From positions 1 to 64,000 of the IMG/VR virus record IMGVR_UViG_3300034102_001739: 64,000 nucleotides of DNA; one strand, 5' to 3'. The stretch is from a virus. The position numbers were made by a program, and so were the translations under genes. Below are positions 8,261-17,378 of the stretch, one piece after another (positions within the stretch are counted from its first letter, which is position 1; each line of letters starts with the position of its first letter). The notes beneath the pieces are model-generated. The model ran no database searches and was not told the DNA's origin. It saw only the letters and a program-made list of their open reading frames with translations.

Positions 8261-8459
8261 TCTCTTTTGGATCTACTAATTTATTTGTTCCGTCTATTAT
8301 CTCTAAATCCTCATAATGCCCGAAAACTAAAAACGAGGCAAAGATGCTAATGAAAATTAGTAATAGATACCACGCTCCATGTAGGTGAGCCATTATAAAT
8401 GGTGTAGCCCATACTACTGTAAAAAGAATTACTTTTGAGATTTCTCTGATTGCTTTCAT
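8247..8459 (-). CDS. Small membrane protein
   Basis: This 70-residue protein has hydrophobic stretches at about residues 8-25 and 28-47, then a charged, acidic C-terminus. It overlaps the helicase gene upstream by 4 nt (ATGA-type) and the HERIH protein downstream by 14 nt. The two membrane proteins are therefore probably made together and may form a complex. It is not a recognised family. Confidence 0.6.
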   Translation of the reverse strand: MKAIREISKVILFTVVWATPFIMAHLHGAWYLLLIFISIFASFLVFGHYEDLEIIDGTNKLVDPKENERK

Positions 8460-10006
8460 GTGTTACTTGTTTTTAATAATTGTACTGCTTCTTTTATGGT
8501 TAACTCCTTTTTAAAGTCTCCGTTTATTTTTACAAAGGTTCTAGTCTTGGTATAAACGGAATACATTATCGGATTTGTATCTCTAAATATAAACGCCATT
8601 GGTTGTTTCTTACCCTCTTTAAGACGAGAAATTCTTCCCAACGCTTGTTCTGTGTCTTTCATAGGTAAGTGGATGAACATAGTGTCCAACCTATCAATGT
8701 CTAACCCCTCCTTGGCTAACTGTACTACTCCTAAGACTAATCTACACTCTTCTTGGATATACCTTTCTTCTTCCTCTGACCTCTTACCGTTTTCTGCTAT
8801 TATTACCGCTGGCCTCCATTCCGCAAAATACTTACCCAATTTTTTTAAAGTATCCTTACGCTTGGACAACACTATGACCGTTCTTCCCGATTCTAGTGCC
8901 TTAGTAATAGCTGACATTAAAATTTTTAATCGTTTGGGGTGGTTATTAAGGAACGAATCCATAGTAGTGTAGGGAGTGTTCATCAATCTCCTGTGGAGTG
9001 TTCTGAATCTTCTAAGAGTAGTAACATTTATTTGTTTCTCCTCATAGCTATCCTCTATGTCTTTTATGAACCCTTTATTAAAATTTAGATACCCACCGAT
9101 TTTTTCGTGTGGGATTTCTCTAAGAGACAAAAACTCCAAAAAGTCTTTACCTGCTTCCTCTATCGGTAATAGATAAGTAAATTCTATACCTGTCTTAATG
9201 GTGTACACAAAGGGTTTAGGGAATTTGTTTTCCATTTCTAGTAATTTACCAAAATGGAATCCTAAGATTTTATCCGCTTTATCTGCTCTCCTAAATGTTG
9301 CAGACAATGCTGTTCTACGTTTGGCTGGTAATAGATCTATAATCGGTAGGTAAGTTTCTGCTCCCACTCTATGTGCTTCATCAAGTACTGTATGACCTAT
9401 ATTTTTAAGTAAACCCTGTGGAAGTTCCCTCGCCAAAAAAAGTTCCATTACGATAATAGTGAAGTCCCTATCTAACGGAATTTGTTTATCAGTAGATTGG
9501 CAAATAAAAACGGTAGCATTTGTAGTGGCTTTGATAGCCTTAGCCCATTGGTTAGCCAAATAATATGTTGGGACTAAGACTAAGGTTTGCCTACCGATTC
9601 TATGAGATAGATAAATAGCCATGATAGTTTTACCATGACCACAAGGGACGTTAAAGATTAGCCCTGTCTCCTCTTCTATAACGATTTTGTTTTTCTCGAA
9701 AAATTCGCTTTGGTATTCTCTAGGGATTATTGTAGTGGTAAAAGATATTTTCCTACCTAGAGTAGTTTTATCTGTGTAGTCTTTGGTATCGAAGTAGTAC
9801 CTTGGTACTTTATAAACACCTTTTACTGGAGCTTCTAAGAAACAGATATTTTGTGGTTCTTTTGAGAAGAATCTTTTTTTGCCGAAAGTTTTAGCTGCAT
9901 TAAATTTCGGATTAGGTATTGACAAGTCTTTTGTCAACTTATCGACAGACGAACCCAATAGTATTATTTCTTCTTCCGTAACTTTTAAACAACTTGCTAA
10001 CTCCAT
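8456..10006 (-). CDS. SF2 DNA helicase, UvsW-like
   Basis: This 516-residue protein carries the superfamily 2 motifs in order: PREYQ (Q-like) near 95, Walker A VPCGHGKT near 117-124, DEAH near 210, SATFRR (motif III) near 234, EGLDI (motif V) near 430, and QALGRISR (motif VI) near 455. The closest familiar group is UvsW/ComF-like helicases that remodel forks and recombination intermediates. It starts a gene run after the intergenic control region 10007-10217 and probably supports replication or recombination. Confidence 0.85.
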   Translation of the reverse strand: MELASCLKVTEEEIILLGSSVDKLTKDLSIPNPKFNAAKTFGKKRFFSKEPQNICFLEAPVKGVYKVPRYYFDTKDYTDKTTLGRKISFTTTIIPREYQSEFFEKNKIVIEEETGLIFNVPCGHGKTIMAIYLSHRIGRQTLVLVPTYYLANQWAKAIKATTNATVFICQSTDKQIPLDRDFTIIVMELFLARELPQGLLKNIGHTVLDEAHRVGAETYLPIIDLLPAKRRTALSATFRRADKADKILGFHFGKLLEMENKFPKPFVYTIKTGIEFTYLLPIEEAGKDFLEFLSLREIPHEKIGGYLNFNKGFIKDIEDSYEEKQINVTTLRRFRTLHRRLMNTPYTTMDSFLNNHPKRLKILMSAITKALESGRTVIVLSKRKDTLKKLGKYFAEWRPAVIIAENGKRSEEEERYIQEECRLVLGVVQLAKEGLDIDRLDTMFIHLPMKDTEQALGRISRLKEGKKQPMAFIFRDTNPIMYSVYTKTRTFVKINGDFKKELTIKEAVQLLKTSNT

Positions 10007-10017
10007 ATCCTTGGCTG

Positions 10018-10095
10018 TGTCCGGACAATAAAACTTTTATATTTAAACTAATCTCTTATTATTAATATAATATATATAAGTATTATTGTCCGAGG
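10018..10095. promoter_or_regulatory. Long-arm inverted repeat in the control region of the SF2 helicase gene
   Basis: CGGACAATAA at 10022-10031 and TTATTGTCCG at 10083-10092 are perfect 10-bp inverted copies. They are separated by 51 very AT-rich bases. They sit between the helicase start (10006) and promoter cassette 3. They could be paired operator sites for a looped repressor or a long stem in the leader RNA. Apart from this repeat and the promoter at 10157-10188 I see nothing else in 10007-10217. Confidence 0.55.
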
Positions 10096-10156
10096 GTTTC
10101 TTTTACCTAATCTATTTTCGCTAGTGAAATTCTAGTTTACTATTACGAAATAGACA

Positions 10157-10188
10157 CATAGATACGAAAAAATTTTTACACTTCCAAA
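10157..10188 (-). promoter_or_regulatory. Promoter-like cassette, copy 3 (diverged)
   Basis: The minus strand has ACTATTTGGAAGT, the same upstream element as the cassettes at 7.4 and 53.1 kb, then the same 20-bp spacing to TATCTATG. The -7 box is a poorer match to TAnnTTTG. It follows the end of the tail operon and precedes the helicase gene by about 150 nt. Confidence 0.6.
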
Positions 10189-10217
10189 TAGTTTATAACT
10201 CTATGGTTTATAGGGTA

Positions 10218-11666
10218 TTAGAACAAACATTCATCTATAAAAATATCCACTGAATCACCCGGATTTGCACAGGTTACTTCAAATCTTTTATCCCCAGTGT
10301 TTACAATAGTTGGGAGTGGTGTTCCGCCAGCTCCATCGAGAGCCATAATCCTATGTGCCCTCCTATCTAGTGTGTAAGGGATAGTCTTAGCCACATCTAG
10401 GAATAAATATATATAGTACTTTTCTGCATCTGCCACTACTGTTGTAGCCTTAATTTTAGCGTAACCGTTAATGAGGATATTTGTCAAATTTCCTCTAGCT
10501 ATACATTGGATACCACTATGCCAAAGTATTAAATTATCTACGTATCCTTTATTAGTTAAGTCGTCATTGTCTGAGGGGGTTGTATTTCTCTTTATATCCG
10601 AGAAAGTCTTCTCCCCATTAATAGTCAGGTCTCCTGATGTCCTTACAAAGTTATTAGTATTCTCCGTAGTTACTTTTTTATTTGTATCGAGAACCATAAT
10701 ACCGCTACTACTCTTGGGTAAATATACGCCCTCTCCGGCTGGTGCTTCAGAGTCTCCAGCTATATAAACATCTAATACATCCGTTCCTACTGGTGGTCCT
10801 ATACCTAAAAATCTTCCTGTAATTTTCGGGATTACGTACGCTGCGAATTGAGATTTTCTCCAAAAATCGTAGAAAGAAACTGCCAATTTCCATATAGCCG
10901 TACTAAAAGAATCCGAGGCTATTGGTAGGGGAAACTCCGTCATGTCATCAAGTGTACCCGTATAGGAATCCCCACCTATTGCAGTGTCCCTAACCGTACT
11001 TATCTGGTTTAACTGAGCCTGTGAATATACTGCCAATGTTCTATCCTCTGCAATAGAGTAATAAGGATACGACATCCTTTGGCATAATTGTAATCTATGT
11101 ACTATAAATAGCCCCACGTAACCTGATGGTATGTTTTGAAAAGGTTCTCCTATCGTCATTATGACTTGTTCCTCTTCATACACTATATGGTCTGCTGCAT
11201 CTTTGATAGTTCCATCCGAAAATTTTGCCCCCGAAATTAAGTAATCCGGTGCATCTGTTGCTCTAGTATGTAGCACCTCCTTAGCTATCACTATGAAATT
11301 AACCTCTACACCAACCGCTAAGTTTTGAGTGCCTGAGAATACCTTTTGTGGGATAACAAATTGCGCCCCATTGTAGCTAACCAAAATATCTGAGATTGTT
11401 ATATTACCCAGTACTAAATACTCCGCCCCTGCCAGTGGTGAATATTCTCCAGAGGCTACTTGAGTAGCGTTCTCCACAGTATAGGAAACTATCCCTCCAC
11501 CGCCTATAAGCTTTGAGGTTCTTTGTACATCTGAAGTAGCTGAAGCCATAATATCCAAAGACCTGTTATAGTCTGGAGCTGTTACGAGGTTAGGGGAACC
11601 TCTGAAAATAGCTTTCTTAATTTTCTGTAATGCGTCATACGGTTTATTGTTAATTACTCCACTCAT
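10218..11666 (-). CDS. Tail fibre / baseplate-attached fibre protein
   Basis: This 482-residue protein is the last gene of the tail operon, right after the gpI-like gene, the usual place of a fibre gene. Near residues 345-385 it has the phage fibre phrase GDLTINGEKTFSDI followed by DDLTNKGYVDN. The N-terminal part is glycine- and beta-rich. The C-terminus reads as a small beta domain (FEVTCANPGDSVDIFID). It would attach to the baseplate and help in host contact. The receptor cannot be told from the sequence. Confidence 0.65.
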   Translation of the reverse strand: MSGVINNKPYDALQKIKKAIFRGSPNLVTAPDYNRSLDIMASATSDVQRTSKLIGGGGIVSYTVENATQVASGEYSPLAGAEYLVLGNITISDILVSYNGAQFVIPQKVFSGTQNLAVGVEVNFIVIAKEVLHTRATDAPDYLISGAKFSDGTIKDAADHIVYEEEQVIMTIGEPFQNIPSGYVGLFIVHRLQLCQRMSYPYYSIAEDRTLAVYSQAQLNQISTVRDTAIGGDSYTGTLDDMTEFPLPIASDSFSTAIWKLAVSFYDFWRKSQFAAYVIPKITGRFLGIGPPVGTDVLDVYIAGDSEAPAGEGVYLPKSSSGIMVLDTNKKVTTENTNNFVRTSGDLTINGEKTFSDIKRNTTPSDNDDLTNKGYVDNLILWHSGIQCIARGNLTNILINGYAKIKATTVVADAEKYYIYLFLDVAKTIPYTLDRRAHRIMALDGAGGTPLPTIVNTGDKRFEVTCANPGDSVDIFIDECLF

Positions 11667-12316
11667 ACAAAATAAGGATTTAATAAGTTATGATAATAAA
11701 AATCTGTTCTAGGGGTGAAAGTGAAAATATTCTGTACGTCTAATAACGGACAGAATGGTAGCCACTCTTTTATATTATTAATTAGAAATGCCTTGATAGC
11801 CGTTTCCTCTAATGGGTAGTTTCCGTCGAAAAATTTACTCTGTATTGAAATGCTAAGAATAGGAATATCTCCAAAATCTTCTGTCTCTGTTACCATAAAC
11901 AGTTCTAAGTCATCCGTAGAATCCACGATAACACCTTGACGAATACTATCGAATAATAAATGGGAAGACCTACTATAAAAATCTGAATCATTTACGGCAA
12001 CTAACCCTAGAGACATCACGCTACAAAAAAATTCTACCCCGATTTTACTTCCCTTTAGCCCCGTAAAAAATTCGGCGTTGAGAATAACCTGCTGCATTAC
12101 CTGTACGGGAATATCATAGGGAAATTGGGGAAAACCTAGTTCAGCTAGGTACCTTAGTAATACTTTCTTATCCATACATAATAATGGATTCCACGTATTA
12201 AGAGCTGTACCTATAAGAGATTTCTCGTATTGGTACAACCCATCAAGTACATTTACCAAAGAAACCACATTGGGATTCTCGAATAATTTTTCTGGTATTC
12301 TCCTTTTAAACGACAT
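11663..12316 (-). CDS. Baseplate protein, phage tail protein I (gpI)-like
   Basis: This 217-residue protein starts with a helical N-terminal domain and contains the stretch VILNAEFFTGLKGSKIGVEFFCSVMSLG, whose layout resembles P2 gpI-family baseplate wedge proteins. It overlaps the gpJ/gp6-like gene upstream by 11 nt and the fibre gene by 4 nt. The order J, I, fibre is the standard contractile-tail order and supports the call. Sequence similarity alone is modest. Confidence 0.65.
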   Translation of the reverse strand: MSFKRRIPEKLFENPNVVSLVNVLDGLYQYEKSLIGTALNTWNPLLCMDKKVLLRYLAELGFPQFPYDIPVQVMQQVILNAEFFTGLKGSKIGVEFFCSVMSLGLVAVNDSDFYSRSSHLLFDSIRQGVIVDSTDDLELFMVTETEDFGDIPILSISIQSKFFDGNYPLEETAIKAFLINNIKEWLPFCPLLDVQNIFTFTPRTDFYYHNLLNPYFV

Positions 12317-13811
12317 CTATATTAATTGTAACGTCTGACTCATTGATAATTGAAAATATCTCCCTCTCTTGGATACTTAAATCTGTCATCTGAACATCTA
12401 CACCATTTTCTCTAACTAGAAAATTCACGCTTCGAGTACCCTGTACAAGTGCCCTCAACTGTGTTTCCATGTATGAGGGCGAGAACCCTGCTCCATACTG
12501 TGCATTTCTTAGTGGCCCAGTTACATCTTTTAGTACTTCTATGATCTGACTTCTTACAGTATTTTGGTTATATCCGGAAAATATAATAACCTCTAAGGTC
12601 AAATGAGACCTACTAGGAAAACTACTACTCACCAATGGAATGTAAACAGTGCCTAAAACCTGTGGGTAATAGCCCAATAAAATTTTTGGTGTAAGGTTAC
12701 TCTCTATCTCCGCAATTTCTAAAGCTGAGAGTTGTAATTGCCCTGAACTACTAATAGCCACATAGGTTAAATCTCTTCCCTCTATGACTACCTTTGTTTT
12801 TTTGACAAAAGAATTTTCTAAGATGTTAGCCTCACAAGCTACCTCATTGTAACAAGTACGTTTACTTCTAAAATATGTTGGGGCTTTTTGTTTTATACTG
12901 TTAAGAGATTCCGCAGTACTTCCTCCAGTTGCCGAAGATAGCATTACTACCCCCGTAGCCTTTCTACCGTCGTTACTTTCCGACACACTACAAGATTGAA
13001 TATCTGTATTAGCCACGTCTCCAACACAAGTTCTATAAGTTATCTGAATAGGTGTTCCGATTGTAGGATATGCTCCGAACTCCCCATTACCGAAAAATAC
13101 AGTGGCTCTACCATCTTCTTCAGGTATTACTATGTAATGAGTACTTTCTGCTGAAGATTCCCCAAAGTTACCCACCCTAGACCATACCACATCATTGACT
13201 ACCACCGCCAAACTATCCACGGAAATATTCTTATTGAACATCACCACTTGGTAGCCATTAAAAGTGTATTCTTCTGATTGGATTTCTCCCTCTTTTAGAG
13301 TTATTGTTTGGGCTGTCTCGCTACTTTGTACCACGGTAAAATCTGAATCATTTACGAAGATATTACCTCCTACCGAAACTTTTAGTGTTCCCCGTCTATA
13401 CAAGAAATTAGCCTGTCCAGCTTCGAATGTTACAGAAAATTCGGCTGAAGAACCTGTATATATTTTTGGTGAGTATCCAAATGTCGAGGATTTAGTAAAA
13501 GCATTACTATACCTCTTGGTCTTTAATAAGTTACCCTCGTTACCGTGAGCGTTTATGTACCAAAAGTTTTTTTCCGCAAATAAAGCCATGAGTTCCACTA
13601 AGAACTCACCAAAGTCTGATTTACTTCTATCCTGCCACTCTGGAAATAAACTGTCGGCTAGTAGATGCGCCTTTTCCACCATCTGAATCATAGTAACATC
13701 GCTTACTAAGTCTTCATCGGGAATAATAATGTACTTTGAATACTTGTACAATTTGTCCAAAGTACTCAAGGGTAGTAACGATAGCTCGTTTAGTAATTCT
13801 TGTTTTTCCAT
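12306..13811 (-). CDS. Baseplate wedge protein, gpJ/T4 gp6-like
   Basis: This 501-residue protein is a baseplate wedge component that links the hub to the outer baseplate. The N-terminal region (residues 50-110, FPEWQDRSKSDFGEFLVELMALFAEK) matches the opening of gpJ/gp6-type wedge proteins. Later regions carry VFFGNGEFGAYPTIG and ITYRTCVGDVANTD, also typical of this family. It lies between the gp25-like and gpI-like genes, the canonical position, and overlaps the gp25-like gene by one base. Confidence 0.85.
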   Translation of the reverse strand: MEKQELLNELSLLPLSTLDKLYKYSKYIIIPDEDLVSDVTMIQMVEKAHLLADSLFPEWQDRSKSDFGEFLVELMALFAEKNFWYINAHGNEGNLLKTKRYSNAFTKSSTFGYSPKIYTGSSAEFSVTFEAGQANFLYRRGTLKVSVGGNIFVNDSDFTVVQSSETAQTITLKEGEIQSEEYTFNGYQVVMFNKNISVDSLAVVVNDVVWSRVGNFGESSAESTHYIVIPEEDGRATVFFGNGEFGAYPTIGTPIQITYRTCVGDVANTDIQSCSVSESNDGRKATGVVMLSSATGGSTAESLNSIKQKAPTYFRSKRTCYNEVACEANILENSFVKKTKVVIEGRDLTYVAISSSGQLQLSALEIAEIESNLTPKILLGYYPQVLGTVYIPLVSSSFPSRSHLTLEVIIFSGYNQNTVRSQIIEVLKDVTGPLRNAQYGAGFSPSYMETQLRALVQGTRSVNFLVRENGVDVQMTDLSIQEREIFSIINESDVTINIDVV

Positions 13812-14173
13812 TACACAAAGATAACTGATTTCACTTTATTATTTGTATCATCCACCGATACATATTCTAATTTAACTACCGTAGTAGTTCTGTCCGTAGG
13901 GAAAATACCTATGTCCACGCTTAATAATTCTACTGATGGTACGTATTTCTCTACTCCCGTTTTTATGTTATTCTGAATGATACTCTTGCTGACTACTAAA
14001 AAACTTGTGGGCTTTTGAATCAGGTTATTAAAGTTACCTCCAAAATCCGGTAGATAGATTCTCTTTCTATCGAAGACAGAAAAAAACCATATAGAGTCAG
14101 TGGATTTCTCCACTCCTGTTGACAACTGGAATTTACCATTGTCCAAATTAAATCTTGTTGATAACCCTTTCAT
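13811..14173 (-). CDS. Baseplate wedge protein, GpW/gp25-like
   Basis: This 120-residue protein has the length, position and strand-helix pattern of gp25/GpW-family wedge proteins, which start sheath polymerisation at the baseplate. The middle reads NNLIQKPTSFLVVSKSIIQN and VEKYVPSVELLSVDI, like the gp25 core where a short helix precedes the edge strands. The classic EPR triplet of gp25 is not obvious here. Confidence 0.7.
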   Translation of the reverse strand: MKGLSTRFNLDNGKFQLSTGVEKSTDSIWFFSVFDRKRIYLPDFGGNFNNLIQKPTSFLVVSKSIIQNNIKTGVEKYVPSVELLSVDIGIFPTDRTTTVVKLEYVSVDDTNNKVKSVIFV

Positions 14174-14174
14174 A

Positions 14175-14450
14175 TCATGTTAATTTTGCTGGTGCGCCTG
14201 TTACTATAAGTACTTGTCCGGGGGCTGTTGTTACAGACCCAGCCACATTAGTTGGACCTACTAGTACATCCGCTGTTTTCAAGTACTTATCTACCTCTGT
14301 ACAGATTACTTCCGCCAATTTTTCGGTTACTTTATCTATTGTGAAAGTAGTTTCCGACCCCTCTTGTGAAGCCTCCTCACTTAACTGTTGGAAAGCTGTT
14401 GATAAGCTATTCTTCATAGCTTCTTTGAACGTACCTATTACTAGTGGCAT
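14175..14450 (-). CDS. Small baseplate-region protein
   Basis: This 91-residue protein is not recognised. The first 60 residues are helical and the last 30 are glycine- and beta-rich (VAGSVTTAPGQVLIVTGAPA). The C-terminal part could form a small beta tip, so a PAAR-like spike tip or spike-associated role is possible, but the PAAR motif itself is absent. It lies in the hub-wedge gene run. Confidence 0.45.
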   Translation of the reverse strand: MPLVIGTFKEAMKNSLSTAFQQLSEEASQEGSETTFTIDKVTEKLAEVICTEVDKYLKTADVLVGPTNVAGSVTTAPGQVLIVTGAPAKLT

Positions 14451-14451
14451 A

Positions 14452-14874
14452 CTATATGGTTATTGAATTAATACTCTCCTTGATTTTATCCAAATTTGTT
14501 TTTAGGTCTCCTAATTTAGTCAGGGTATCCGGCATAAAAGGCTGTGGACCTATTGAAGTAGCCACCTTGGCTTCTTGTAGAGCCTGTGTCAGTTCTGTGC
14601 AAGCCTTTAAAAGTTGTTCAAAGATATTAAATTCCGTTGAAGATGCCCCTGCAACTGGATAAAATCCTATCAAAACTGGTGTAGGGGATATAGTCTCCTC
14701 TGTAAGTATAACCGCTAAGAATTTATCCTTGTTATCCGTAATCCATTTTTCTGATGGAAGAGGTGCCGCTGGATTGCTTATTACAATAGGTAATACAAAT
14801 TCAAATCCTGTACGAGATTTAACTCTTACAGTATTCTTTGGCTCACTCCCTATGATTTTAAAAAATTCCCACAT
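14452..14874 (-). CDS. Hypothetical baseplate-region protein
   Basis: This 140-residue protein is not recognised. The N-terminal half is beta-like and the C-terminal half is helical with heptad spacing. It sits one base from both neighbours between the hub gene and the small gene at 14175-14450. Position makes a virion or baseplate-assembly role likely. Confidence 0.5.
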   Translation of the reverse strand: MWEFFKIIGSEPKNTVRVKSRTGFEFVLPIVISNPAAPLPSEKWITDNKDKFLAVILTEETISPTPVLIGFYPVAGASSTEFNIFEQLLKACTELTQALQEAKVATSIGPQPFMPDTLTKLGDLKTNLDKIKESINSITI

Positions 14875-14875
14875 A

Positions 14876-16240
14876 CTACATGATTAAGTCTAGTTCCGTG
14901 GTAGCTCCATCTACCCCCCAAATATGTTTAAGCCCTCTTAGAAAATACTTTCCTATGGTGTCATTAGAGGAATACCTTAGAATACCTCTTACTGAATAAT
15001 ACCTCTGCGATTTTATATCCAAATCCTGATTGACTGTTGCCGTAAGAAAAATTCCGTAGAAAGCCTTATCGAATACAGCCACATTTTCATCCGTTAGTTT
15101 CGTAGTCTTGTAGTAGTACCTAGTACAAGTAGGGTCATCTTTCGTAATATCGTCATCGTAACTCCATCGCTCTAGTCCTCCCCCATTTCTTATTTGTCTA
15201 GCTAGTGTAGGGTTTGTCTTCTCCACTTGCTTAACTCTATCTTCATCCAATGTTAGTAAATACCTATAAGACTTATTTGTCTTTGGGTCTTTCATAGTCA
15301 TCATAAGTGTATCCACATACTCCCCCGTTTTTTTATCGAAGTACTGAGCTGACCTAGACACTGCGTAAGCCATTGAAATATCCTCTGTTAAGGAAACGTT
15401 CCTAATTATTCTAGGTCTTGACCACACAGCTTCCTTTTCTCTATGAATTTCACTCTCCTTTAGATTTCCTATTGAGATTTCTCCCTGTCTTGGGTATAAG
15501 AAACTAATCTTATTACTTACAAGTCCCGAAGATTCCTTTACTGCTTCTACTTTATCTACGAAGTAAAGCTCCTCTCTTGTACCGTTAGTTTCCGTCCATA
15601 GGTAACAAGAGTAAGCATCTGCCAATTCGCTTAAAAATGCCCAATCAGATAAACCATTTTGTGACCTAACATTATCCTCTGTAAATGTTTGTAGTCTCTT
15701 CTCTACTTCAGGTATTTTTATATTGCCGATAAACATACCATTTTCATCCGCGATTCCTTTTACTATATCTGTTAGTGTGATACTAGTTTTTCCTTTACAG
15801 AACTTTCTCTGACTGTTCTTATCAGGGTAATTAAAAAATCGGGTATTGTCTTTTCCCATTTTTACAAACCCATAAGACATAGCTTCTACACTAAACTGGA
15901 CAACTCCATCATCTGGAAACATAGTTCTAATACGAGTAATAGTGCCTGAGAATACTTTTCTAGTACCTCCACCGTTCTCGTCATAGTAGCCACCGTATAA
16001 GATAACGGATTGTCCCATGCCAAACTGTCTTAGTAAGACATCTGCATCTTTCCCTATGGTAAAAGAAAGTGTGTTCAATAGACTAGCTTGTTCCTCGTAG
16101 ATTACATCACCCACGATTACTTTCTCCACGTCCATGTACCTATTAGAATCCGAATCCGAACTATTGCTATCTGTACTTTTTGGGGTCATCCCCATCTTAT
16201 ATACCCGGATTTTAAAACTGGGCTGTAGTGGGCTTATCAT
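14876..16240 (-). CDS. Baseplate hub protein, gpD/gp27-like
   Basis: This 454-residue protein starts with a beta-barrel-like domain. Residues 40-130 contain EEQASLLNTLSFTIGKDAD and FSGTITRIRTMFP, the pattern of gpD/gp27-type hub domains. A second domain follows, with GLSDWAFLSELADAYSCYLW near 195, typical of hub proteins. It would form the trimeric hub under the tail tube and hold the spike. It overlaps the LysM-domain gene by 4 nt. No lysozyme domain is visible in it. Confidence 0.8.
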   Translation of the reverse strand: MISPLQPSFKIRVYKMGMTPKSTDSNSSDSDSNRYMDVEKVIVGDVIYEEQASLLNTLSFTIGKDADVLLRQFGMGQSVILYGGYYDENGGGTRKVFSGTITRIRTMFPDDGVVQFSVEAMSYGFVKMGKDNTRFFNYPDKNSQRKFCKGKTSITLTDIVKGIADENGMFIGNIKIPEVEKRLQTFTEDNVRSQNGLSDWAFLSELADAYSCYLWTETNGTREELYFVDKVEAVKESSGLVSNKISFLYPRQGEISIGNLKESEIHREKEAVWSRPRIIRNVSLTEDISMAYAVSRSAQYFDKKTGEYVDTLMMTMKDPKTNKSYRYLLTLDEDRVKQVEKTNPTLARQIRNGGGLERWSYDDDITKDDPTCTRYYYKTTKLTDENVAVFDKAFYGIFLTATVNQDLDIKSQRYYSVRGILRYSSNDTIGKYFLRGLKHIWGVDGATTELDLIM

Positions 16241-16533
16241 AATGGCTGTACCTCCGTATCTCTAAGTAAAATTTTTGGTAATAGGATTACGTCACCTGCT
16301 TTCCATTCATCTAAATCTCTCAACATATTTATATCGGCTATGTACGTCCAAAAATCGTCATAGTCCTTACCGAATAATTTTGCTGCTAAAGTGTAAACAT
16401 CCTCCTGTGCTTTTAGAGTGTACTCCTCTACCTCTAAAGCTACACTAGATTCTTTTATCTGATAGTGCCCAATTTTTCCTCCAAGAAACTCTTTGACCAC
16501 CCTCTCTTTTGCGTAGAATAATGGATTTATCAT
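16237..16533 (-). CDS. LysM-domain baseplate protein (gp53/gpX-like)
   Basis: This 98-residue protein consists almost wholly of a LysM-like module at residues 37-92 (VYTLAAKLFGKDYDDFWTYI, then WKAGDVILLP). Small LysM proteins of this kind connect wedge and hub in contractile tails. It overlaps both neighbours by 4 nt, between the tube-initiator-like and hub genes, which fits that role. Confidence 0.75.
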   Translation of the reverse strand: MINPLFYAKERVVKEFLGGKIGHYQIKESSVALEVEEYTLKAQEDVYTLAAKLFGKDYDDFWTYIADINMLRDLDEWKAGDVILLPKILLRDTEVQPL

Positions 16534-17378
16534 TGTTTGATTTTTCTTACAGTGTTAATAAATTGGTAAACAGCGAACTCTATGTCCACTGTGGCTCTTA
16601 TAGGGGTCAAGTCCTTATCGAATAGTGTATAGTTAGCTGGGGCTCTTTTAATAACTCCCTCTAAATAAAAAGGTCCGTAAGCGAATACCACCGTAGCTGG
16701 AGGTCTGAACTGTTCTAACTCCATAAACCCTCCCTCCGCAAAATTAGGTCTCCCTTTTTTTGATGCTGGATACATAAAGGACTGTAAAAATTCTACCTCG
16801 TCCAATACTCCTCTCTCACTAATCCTAGTTAAAGAAAATGCGCCGGAATTAGAATACTGTACAGATGGAGGTGTCAATGACCTATCAGATAAAACTGGAA
16901 TAGGATACCTAGGGTCTAAAGTAGGATTATTACTTCCATTCTGATGCTTCACCACCTTACCATCTAGTAACGGTAATTTTGATTCCTTATGGTTTCTCCT
17001 TTCCGGCCCAAAATGAGCTGTATGACTTTGGGGGGTGTTATCCAAAAACAACTGAAAGGACATTACCCTTTCACCACCTCCTGTCCAGATATAGTCCTCG
17101 TATGATACACCCGTGTAATTTCTAGTAGTATAGTTTACCGTTTTGTCGTCCGACAAAGTTTGTGGGTTGAATTGAAACACATACCCCTTACTTAAATCAT
17201 CCACATCGTCCTTGGCTATGATTACACCTCTTGACTTTGTGGTCTTAGTAATTTCTGCGTATTCCCCTCCCTCCGTAGCCTTTAATGGGGCTGAAGCACC
17301 CGGATTAAAAAAGGATTGGAATTTTTCCGCTCCGATTCTAGCCCCGGTGTTTATTGGATGCATTACGTCTAGTATCAT
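16530..17378 (-). CDS. Baseplate tube-initiator / CIS tube-like protein
   Basis: This 282-residue protein resembles the baseplate-to-tube adaptor of contractile injection systems. Near residues 67-75 it has VFQFNPQTLS and near 100-110 WTGGGERVMSFQLFLD, both typical of Afp7/CIS-tube-type proteins. The C-terminus gives FYLEGVIKRAPANYTLFDKD and the strand IRATVDIEFAVYQ, also usual in this family. Its place between tape measure and LysM gene matches gp48/gp54-type functions. Confidence 0.7.
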   Translation of the reverse strand: MILDVMHPINTGARIGAEKFQSFFNPGASAPLKATEGGEYAEITKTTKSRGVIIAKDDVDDLSKGYVFQFNPQTLSDDKTVNYTTRNYTGVSYEDYIWTGGGERVMSFQLFLDNTPQSHTAHFGPERRNHKESKLPLLDGKVVKHQNGSNNPTLDPRYPIPVLSDRSLTPPSVQYSNSGAFSLTRISERGVLDEVEFLQSFMYPASKKGRPNFAEGGFMELEQFRPPATVVFAYGPFYLEGVIKRAPANYTLFDKDLTPIRATVDIEFAVYQFINTVRKIKQ

